Below are positions 56,758-64,000 of a stretch of DNA of 64,000 nucleotides, in pieces. The stretch is from NCBI GenBank assembly GCA_020631735.1, contig CM036201.1, forward strand, positions 78,530,502-78,594,501. The letters are read 5' to 3'. The notes under the pieces were generated by a model. The model was not told the DNA's origin. It worked only from the letters and a program-made list of their open reading frames with translations, and ran no database searches. Source of the stretch: Saccharum officinarum. Lineage: Eukaryota; Streptophyta; Magnoliopsida; Poales; Poaceae. Made by a program: the position numbers and the translations under genes. Each line of letters opens with the position of its first letter. Within the stretch, counting starts at the first letter, position 1.

Positions 56758-57032
56758 TAGGGATGAAAACGGTACGGATATTTTCCGACCGTATTCGAGA
56801 CCGAATCCGTTTAGAGGGGTTTTAATCCGTCCGTATCCGAGTCCGGATATTTAACATCCGATACCGTATTCGTATCTGAATATTTAAATCACATATTTAT
56901 GATGTCGATATCAATCATATCCTATCCGGTATTTTTTATACTATCCGTATTTGAATCCGAATCCAAACATAAATATGAAAACAAATACGATATCAGTGAT
57001 ATCCGTCCATATCCAATCCGTTTTCATCCCTA
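56758..57032. mobile_element. Ac/Ds-like element, 275 bp, perfect 8-bp TSD
   Basis: Ends TAGGGATGAAAACGGTACGG and CCGTTTTCATCCCTA are inverted. GTCGTCCG is duplicated exactly at 56750-56757 and 57033-57040. The body is full of TATCCG/CGGATA subterminal-type repeats. Confidence 0.93.
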
Positions 57033-57040
57033 GTCGTCCG

Positions 57041-57699
57041 ACACCGACGACTTCACAGTCGTCCCTGCACCCCGCTTAGACCCCGGTAAAAAATACCTAC
57101 GACTCCGGCAGGCCGGTAGCCCATTAGCAGCAGTCCAACTACGTATCTCCTCAGCCCATCCGTGGATCCATATTTCTTTCGCAGTCGCAGGTCCAGAATG
57201 CCAAACGTTGGCCAGCATCCGCTCAGCCGCAAGGCGCACGCCCGCACCCTTTCATCTTCGTAAGAATAGATCGTCGTGTCTCACATCTGAAATCCTCTGC
57301 GGGGGCAATTGCAGATTGGCTGTGAGCCGCAACCACAAAACGCAAATCCCAGCGGGCAGCCGCCGCCGGCAAAAAAAAGCTTCGTGGCCTCCGTGAGTCC
57401 GTGTTCCTTGGCTCCTTGCGTTCCAGTAAAGAACGTGCTCGTTCATTCAGAGTTTCAGTCTTCCGGAGCAAGATGCCAGATATCTATCCTAATTTACTAG
57501 TTCAGTACAGCTTGCACATTAGTATCTGTTATAATTTTTTATGATATAATTAATTTGATTATTTGATAGGCAACTAGAGCAAATTGGAATGATTCTTTAA
57601 AAGGAAATTACCACCAGCCTCTGATGATAGAGAATAATAATGGAGACACTTCAAGAGCAAGAAGAGATAGAGATGTCCCTGCAGCAAACACTAAATGTA
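57041..57699. other. Intergenic, nothing recognised
   Basis: GC-rich to 57480, AT-rich after. No supported gene. Confidence 0.35.
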
Positions 57700-57965
57700 C
57701 TATTTAGCACACTTCGCGGATGACATGAGGTAAATTTTGATAAGCTTCCATATGATCCAGCAGATAGAAAGAGGATATCATATTACATAGGTGAAAGACA
57801 ATGAAAATTGTGAAGACAATACTGAGAAGTCGTATTGGAGATGGATTTATGAATGATTGTATCATATGCTTCGTAGAACCAGGATTTTTGCCCACAATTC
57901 CAATTGACGATGTGATAGTTTGCTTTCACAAGATAGATGACCGTAGTCATAGGGGGACACCATAA
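57700..57965 (+). pseudogene. hAT (TTF-finger type) transposase remnant, N and C ends fused
   Basis: The frame around 57718-57790 reads EVNFDKLPYDPADRKRISYY, which fits the conserved start of TTF-type zinc-finger hAT transposase-like proteins (the pattern 'LP.DP..R..I..Y'). One frame over, 57791-57955 reads MKIVKTILRSRIGDGFMNDC and IDDVIVCFHKI, which fits their C-terminal dimerisation tail. The whole catalytic middle, normally several hundred residues, is missing. It is a deletion derivative and non-functional. Confidence 0.55.
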
Positions 57966-58454
57966 GAGGTAACTACTGCTGTGATTTATAAAAGCTTATT
58001 TTGTCACAATATATAGTTATTATCATATTAATTTATTTCTATTATGTATGGTATTATATCATTGCAACCTATAAGTTAATGCTTAGTTCGTACCAAATGT
58101 CGGCCCCGGCGGCCATTTATCCTGAATTCGTCCCTGCTGACACTCACATGTAACACCTGATATGACTTACGCTCTCAAACTAAACCAGGCCGTAAAGAAC
58201 CCTCCAAGTCTGGAAGATGGTACGGAGTACTTCGCTAATCCGATGAGTACCTTTATGCTGTAGGACGATGCGGATGGATTGTTCAGTTGTACATTTATTG
58301 CTAAAGCTTTTGTACACCTCGAGAGGTCTGTGGTTAATTGGTTACAGCAGCTATAATACTTTCACAGGACAGTCGTGCAGTAATCCTGTTCGCTGAAGCT
58401 ACTGGGGCTTTGGCACAGTTCTTCACCCTAGCTTCGCGGAGCCCTGCCAAACAC
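57966..58454. other. Intergenic, nothing recognised
   Basis: No gene or element ends seen. Confidence 0.35.
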
Positions 58455-58717
58455 TTACTTCCTCTATACAGAAAAACATGCAACTATAAGTTACGTGTCA
58501 GAAAAAGTAGTTCATGTTTGACTAAGTTTTTATGAAATAGTATTTATATTTATGGCTCTAAATTAATTTATTATAAAAATATATTTTATAATTAATCTAA
58601 TGATATTTATTTGATATCATAAAGATTGATACTTTTTTATCTATAAATAGTCAAACTTAAGATATTAAAACATGACACAGTGTTAGAATTGCATGTTTTC
58701 TTAGACTGAGGAAGTAA
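58455..58717. mobile_element. Stowaway-like MITE, diverged
   Basis: CTTACTTCCTCTATACAG on the left is inverted relative to GACTGAGGAAGTAAAATG on the right. The interior contains TTTGACTAAGTTTTTATG and the matching ATAGTCAAACTTAAGAT, as in other grass Stowaway copies. Confidence 0.65.
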
Positions 58718-58984
58718 AATGCAATTGGATTTTGATGGAGAGCTAACGAGAATCATTTCCCCATTTACACTATGAGCTGGGAGCTAAATAAATCCGTTCT
58801 CCATTGTTTCCCGCTGCTCCTTATTCATTTGCCGTAGAAATCACTTTTGATTCTTACTTGCTTCCCACCTTGCTCCCCACCAGAATCACTTCTTCGGAGA
58901 ATCAAGAAGTGAAGCTCAAGAATCAAGAAGTGAAGCTCTACCACCAGCTGCTTCTTATACAGTAAACTATGAGAGAATCTTAGG

Positions 58985-59290
58985 ATGTGTTTGGTTGGTC
59001 TGTTCACTCAACCTGAATGAGCAGAACTGTATAAATCCATACCATAAGCCTGTTTGGTTGGCTGCATGTCTGAATAATCGGATGCAATTGCATGGGTGGA
59101 TACATACTGGCGGGATACGCTCAAATCGAGCTTCACTATTGGGATATAGGATTCATACAGGATGAGGGTGGCAGTCCCACATGTCAGCCTCACAGGCTAG
59201 ACATATTGCATCCACTCATACAGGCAACCAAACAGTAACTCAAGTATTTTTTTTGGCATCCGCTCATGCAACCTCACCAAACACCTTTTC
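58985..59290. mobile_element. MITE-like inverted repeat (GTTTGGTTGG type)
   Basis: GTGTTTGGTTGGTCTG at 58986 is inverted against CAACCTCACCAAACACC near 59272. An inner pair, CTGTTTGGTTGGCTGCATG at 59049 and CAGGCAACCAAACAG near 59222, lies inside, so two related elements appear nested. Non-coding. Confidence 0.55.
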
Positions 59291-59369
59291 TGAAATATGA
59301 TTTCATTCAACCATTCGACTTGCATTCCCTCATCCAGGATACACCATAAGTGTATGTAAAAACCACTTC

Positions 59370-60957
59370 TAACATACTGGTGTATGAGGTCCTAGATAAA
59401 ATGTTGTCTTGGGTTCATCTCAAAGTAACAATGCTTTGATGGTTTTGTCGCAGAGTAATAATGCTTCGTAGAAGTCAATGAAGCAAGTTCTTCAGAAAGG
59501 AATTTGGTTACTAGGAAACATGGAAAGATTGGAAAGTTGTTCTGTTTTTGAAAATCTCTCTTGTGCTAAAAAGCCTTTGTATAGAGCTGTTGGCATAGGT
59601 CAAACTTTTCCAAACTAATTTGACAGACGTTCGGATAATGTCATGTTTGTTTGCATGACTTTGTGTTGTGTTGTGAGTGAGAATAAGATTTTCAAAACGT
59701 GTCATCGTTTAGAGTTCTCCAAGATCCTCGTCTTCCACTCCATATCACTCTTTTGAGTTCACCATTCATCAAACTTATCTCTACAAACTTCCCAGGAATT
59801 TTTCCGGCTTCTTCTGGATCTTTTCTCACTTTTTTTAGAGCATAATCTAATTTTTAGATGCTCCAAAATATCTTTTCATGAGCTCTAAATACTTTATTTG
59901 GATTCCTCATGTTCCAAAATGTCCGTGAGAATTTTTCCTAAATTTTTGGAGCTTTCGGAGTATTTTTCGTGGCTTAAATAATAATTCTGGACTTTTCTAA
60001 AATTATTTTAATCCTGAAATTAATTAATTCCGAAAATAACAAAATATCTCATTTTTCCACCCTTGATGCACTAGTTCCAGAAAGTACGATCTGTTTTTGC
60101 AACCGCCGCTCCTATTTTCGCAGATATAAATCTAGAACTCTGGCGAGTTTTTTCAGTCACCTCGAGCGTCTCCAACAAAAACAACCACCACCACCACCAC
60201 GATGTTCGTCTTGTCCTTCTCAACATCATAGTGTCGTCTTTGCATCAATCCATCACTGTTTGATCGTCGTTTGTCCAGCGAATTTTCCGCCGAGCTCCAC
60301 CATGGACAACCATGTTCTTCGTTGTTTCCGGCTCAAAACACCAACTAGGACCACCGGTCTCCACAGCCCTTCAGCCGCGCGGGGCAGCGCGCCGCCGTCG
60401 CGCTCTCCTCGGTCGTCTCCCCGTGCCGCCCCTTCACACTTTAGTCAAAACAACATCATGAAAAAGGATATTTCTTATATAACCAACACATAGAAGCATT
60501 TTTAGGCTAGCTCATCAACTTGAACCCTACTTCATTTTTTTATCCTAAGTTGTTCTAGGTTGTTTAGGTGATTGAGCATGACTTGTTTAAGTTCCCAACC
60601 ATCCATCACAGGAAAGCATATAGAAAACAAGCATCACACCCAATATCATATGTGAGCAAACAAATGCATCCACTTAAGGTCATGCTCATGCTTATGATTA
60701 TGTGTGATGCACATGAAAGAGACATGATTAACATTACTCGACCAGCCTGCTTTTGAAAAGGGTTACATTTAAACCAAAAGAGTTTTGTCTTTGTCTTTGA
60801 AAAGGTTAAGTTGGGTTGCATTTTTGAAAAGGTTCACACCAATTCATTATCATAACATTTCGGGTTCTAAACTAGAGCTTATGATCATCATCACTTGACA
60901 TCTCGTGTTAAGTTCAAACCCTCTGCTTAACTTGTGACTAACACCTGAGGTGTTACA
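59370..60957 (-). mobile_element. Probable solo LTR, TGTAACACC type (left end approximate)
   Basis: The minus strand begins TGTAACACCTCAGGTGTTA at 60957, the same start palindrome as the LTR at 23919. It is AT-rich and non-coding for most of its length, with a GC-rich block at about 60270-60440. No internal retroelement genes adjoin, so a solo or truncated LTR is likely. The distal end and target duplication were not found. Confidence 0.45.
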
Positions 60958-61600
60958 CCCGCGCTTAGCTGGGGCTCGCACGACTGGTGGTGGCCGGAGT
61001 ACGTCATCGGAAAGGGAGGAGGGGGCCACCGGCGCCGGGACGCCGGCTGGCGGCGACGGCGGCGTCGAGTAAGGGGCAACGCATCTGCTAGGCGTGAAAC
61101 CATGGCCTGAGGTAGCGGCAGAGGCAGGGCTTGTGGGGGTTGGGGAGGAAGCAGGGAGGGGGAGAGGGCCGCCGGCGCCAAGATGGCGACCAGCTGCAGC
61201 GAGGGGTGGGTCGGGGGCGGCCGCTAGGGATGTCACCTAACCCTAGGCCATGATGCCAGAGATTCAATGCCAAACAGAAGAAATTGCCTTACATACCGTG
61301 CGATATGTCACAGTACGGTTGCTTTTATGGCTATAGCTATCTATCCCCTTCCATTGACTGACTCGCGTATATATATGTATGTAGGATATACAGACTTGAT
61401 CAAGATTGTACTGTTTTTTCTTAAAAAAAAGTAAATAAGATTGTGATGCATGCCATGAGCTCATGCAAGTTGCTATGGCACTTGACAGCTGCACACACAT
61501 CGGTTGATCTTTGGATGTCGGAATGAAGTGCAGAGAAAGAGGCAAAAACATGTATAGTAGTACATCTAGCCAATATTAACATACTGTTCAGAGATCAAGT
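60958..61600. other. GC-rich then AT-rich intergenic
   Basis: 60960-61230 is GC-rich with possible leader-like DNA on the minus strand. No gene is supported. Confidence 0.35.
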
Positions 61601-61604
61601 ACAA

Positions 61605-61640
61605 GATGATGGATGGATGGATGATGGATGGATGGGTGCA
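61605..61640. repeat. GATG tetranucleotide microsatellite
   Basis: Repeated GATGGATG units in the 3' flank of the VQ gene. Confidence 0.85.
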
Positions 61641-61829
61641 GCCTAAATAAAGAACAAGAAAAGAACCATGCACGCACAGAAACCTTATGTAAATACACGC
61701 TACAAATATACACGGCGTGGTCGACATGTGTTTTCATAGGCATGGCATGGCGTATGAAATAATCAAATCGGAAACAATATCGTAGCTAGGCGAGCACAAA
61801 TCCCGTACAGCATACGATACGTGTTCCTC

Positions 61830-62357
61830 CTACCAGTAGTCCTGGCCGTAAAGCAAGCTCCCGGCAGTTTGGTCGTACATGCTCTGGAACGGCTGCGGCG
61901 CGGCCATCTCGGCGGCATACTCGGCCGGCGCCCGTCGGCCCGGCCCAGCGTTCGTCGCCGCGACCATCGTCGGCGACGACAGAGCGTGGGCGCCCGCCGC
62001 CGCCGCCGTCGGGGAGACGCGTCCGAACGAGGAGTAGGAGGACGAGGACGACGACGGCGCGCCCGCGTAGTAGGCGGCGCCGTCGAGGTCGTGGTCGGCG
62101 ACGTTGGAGTCGCGGCCGGTGAGCTCCTGCACGATGGCGCGGAACTCCTCGGCGCTGGCGGTGAGCTTCATGGGGCTGGAGATGTACACCACCTTGATCC
62201 CCTTATTGCCTCTGCCTCCGCCGCCGCCCTGCCTGGCCCCGGACCCGGCGGCGCCGCCGCCCTTCCTCCCGGCGGGGTGGTGGTGCACCGGCGGCTTGGA
62301 GATGCCGTTGCTGTGGCTGTGGTGGTGCCCGTGCTGCACGCCCAGCTTGCTGTCCAT
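61830..62357 (-). CDS. VQ-motif protein, intronless
   Basis: A 175-residue protein starting at ATG 62357. The VQ core FRAIVQELTG (residues 72-81) matches FxxxVQxLTG, the WRKY-binding motif of plant VQ transcriptional cofactors, and the neighbouring IKVVYISSPMKLTASAEEF fits the usual preceding region. The N-terminus is His-rich (two HHH clusters) and Gly-rich; the C-terminus is Ser/Ala-rich with a Ser run. Small size and absence of introns are normal for the family. It resembles SIB1/SIB2-like VQ proteins, which act in nucleus and plastid in stress signalling; assignment to a specific member is not possible here. A TATA box lies about 185 bp upstream. GC-rich codon use is typical of such grass genes. 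Confidence 0.9.
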   Translation of the reverse strand: MDSKLGVQHGHHHSHSNGISKPPVHHHPAGRKGGGAAGSGARQGGGGGRGNKGIKVVYISSPMKLTASAEEFRAIVQELTGRDSNVADHDLDGAAYYAGAPSSSSSSYSSFGRVSPTAAAAGAHALSSPTMVAATNAGPGRRAPAEYAAEMAAPQPFQSMYDQTAGSLLYGQDYW

Positions 62358-62540
62358 GTTCTCAGCTTGCTATCCGTTGAACGTACGGCCGGCCTAGCTA
62401 GCTACGTGCGTCCGCAACCGATGATGGCTGAATCAAATTAAGCTGCTGCTGAGGGTTATATTAGTTGGAATCAAATAAAGCAGCTGGGTCGTCTCTGGAC
62501 TTGTGTAGTGATGGGAAGGGGTTGGGGGTGTTTGCCCGCG

Positions 62541-62550
62541 TTTATATAGG
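62541..62550 (-). promoter_or_regulatory. TATA box of the VQ gene
   Basis: The minus strand reads CCTATATAAA, about 185 bp upstream of the start codon, giving a leader of about 155 nt. Confidence 0.75.
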
Positions 62551-62637
62551 CTGCGTGGCGCTGGCGCCGCAAATATTGCTTTTGTTTAGGGGAGGTGATA
62601 GCTTTTGTTCCTAGATCAGTGCTGCTGCGGCGGTGGA

Positions 62638-62643
62638 TTGACC
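62638..62643 (+). promoter_or_regulatory. Candidate W-box (TTGACC) upstream of the VQ gene
   Basis: TTGACC lies about 90 bp upstream of the TATA box. WRKY factors bind TTGACC/T and VQ genes are often WRKY-regulated, but one 6-bp site is weak evidence. Confidence 0.3.
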
Positions 62644-64000
62644 CGTGCAGGTTCCGGGAATCTGCAGTGGTTTTTGTGGGAGTGGGAGGGAATTGGGGCA
62701 CATGCGGGTTTTGTTTCGGGCCGATCGATCGAGTTGGACGGTCACCGGTGTGACGGTTTCTTGCTCAGCTTGGAACTTGGATTGCGAGAGTTGGTGAGAT
62801 CGGCGACCTGGATGCGAAGGTTCCTGGAAGAAAAGGGGCGCAGGAGATGTCGACATGCATCAGGACGTTACCACTTTACTTGTGGGAGAGAGAGAATAAG
62901 CTCGATCAGCACTTCAGCAGGAGGATGAGCCCTGTCGCGTACGAGCCCAACAAGAGTCGTCGGTCTTGCGGTCCATGCACGACTCTGAGGAGCCTACAGT
63001 AGGTGTTTTTCGTTGGAGGGGGGAGGCGACGACATCCGAGGCGATCTCGACGCTGTCTGCGCGCATCATCAGCGCCTGCTCACATAGTAGGAGTCTAGTA
63101 GAAAAACTTTTTTTTTATAAGCTAGTAGAGGAATTTGGGATCGAAGGCGCGTGCGCTCGTGCGGTGCGATTTTTCCGCCCCAGGCAATCTGGGATTCAAG
63201 CGCACACACGGGATCGAGTTCCTTCTTTGCTCTACACGTCTGTCGATTTCAGTTCCCACCTCACGTCACGTACCGCGAAATGAAATGAATGAAGCGCGGC
63301 CTGATTGGACGACTTGGTTGCGTGCGTCCATGCTGACATCATATTTTTTGAGGTCCATGCATTTATTTTACTATATCTATGTGTTGTGCCATCTGAGTCT
63401 CTGACCCGTATCACTGTATGTTCACACACTATAATTAAGCACTCGATGACTTTGATCTACACAGTACACTGACACAGCTGTATGCTATATGATCACACCG
63501 TTTCAGGTGCATCCATTTATTAATGTGCTCTCTAACCCGTACATTATTGTCTAAGGTGTTATATACTCAACATTCAGCTGGCGAGGTGTAGTACATTTAG
63601 GATTGTGCAAAATACCTGATACCAATTCCCGAACCCAAAATACATGATCACAATTTTAGATAGTAATTGTAAAAACCCCGATTTAGTTCGGGTAGCTCGC
63701 ACATCAAAATTCAAAAAAGCTTCTCTAAGTGTGGTTTTCATCTTTTAGTTTATTTTCTCGTAAGCTAGCTTTTAAAAAGCCAGGTCAAGAGCTGAGTTGT
63801 TTTGTTTCAGCATAGCTGAAATAGAAACAAACAAGCCTCCTCCTACCTTTGGAATTTGGTGGGCCCTTTGAAATATTAACTCATCTCAGATGAGGTGGTG
63901 CATCGTGAGTTCAATCTACAAATGTAGTGGAATTATGTTATCCCTTACGTTTGTACTAATTATTAATGAGGAGGTGGTGAGGAATAATGATCAACTTGTT
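62644..64000. other. Upstream intergenic of the VQ gene
   Basis: No further gene is supported. Scattered T-runs (about 63108-63118) and AT-rich DNA to the end of the window. Confidence 0.35.

Noticed and set aside
61821..62441. 206-residue plus-strand frame opposite the VQ gene
   Set aside because: Arg/Gly-rich antisense of a GC-rich gene. The minus-strand frame has the VQ motif, a good start and a TATA box.
1..64000. CRISPR array, prokaryotic operons, rRNA or tRNA genes
   Set aside because: The DNA is plant nuclear; no regularly spaced repeat arrays, rRNA blocks or tRNA cloverleaf consensus sequences were seen.

Overview
This window is plant nuclear DNA from a grass. The evidence is split genes with GT-AG introns, GC-rich 5' exons, many grass MITEs (Tourist, Stowaway, Ac/Ds-like), Helitrons with maize Hel1-type ends, and large Ty3/gypsy LTRs. 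The dense 'GGGCCTTGTTTAG' and 'GTTCGCTTGG' MITEs suggest an Andropogoneae genome (sorghum, sugarcane or maize relatives); that is inference. Two 100-N assembly gaps are present.

Layout. 0-12.4 kb: accessory DNA with Helitrons, two Ds-like elements, a clean solo LTR, and a dispersed family of minus-strand copies that I read as signal recognition particle (7SL) RNA genes or pseudogenes. There are three copies with 5' and 3' ends, one 5'-truncated copy and one 3' fragment. 12.4-20 kb: a decayed Ty3/gypsy chromovirus, cut off by nested LTRs. 20-32.5 kb: LTR and MITE debris, then a minus-strand Ty3/gypsy element with a 2.95-kb 5' LTR, a primer-binding site, an unusual ORF ahead of gag, a Helitron inserted in the leader, and pol ending in RNase H against a foreign LTR. 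32.5-38 kb: MITE-rich intergenic DNA. 38.3-41.3 kb: an intact single-exon TIR-NB-ARC-TPR gene. 43.4-48.6 kb: an intact nine-exon CLC-type anion channel/transporter gene. 49-61.6 kb: intergenic DNA with two more Ds-like elements with perfect target duplications, a copia gag fragment, a hAT-transposase remnant and a probable LTR. 61.8-62.4 kb: an intact VQ-motif gene on the minus strand with a TATA box.

The three intact protein genes are separate transcription units: an immune-type NADase/NTPase-like protein, an endomembrane anion transporter and a WRKY-partner regulator. Nothing shows that they act together. The least expected content is the 7SL-like cluster. Its copies keep the Alu-domain 5' end, a 12-bp complementary 3' end, a T-run terminator and a TATA-like box about 30 bp upstream, and they lie among Helitron termini.
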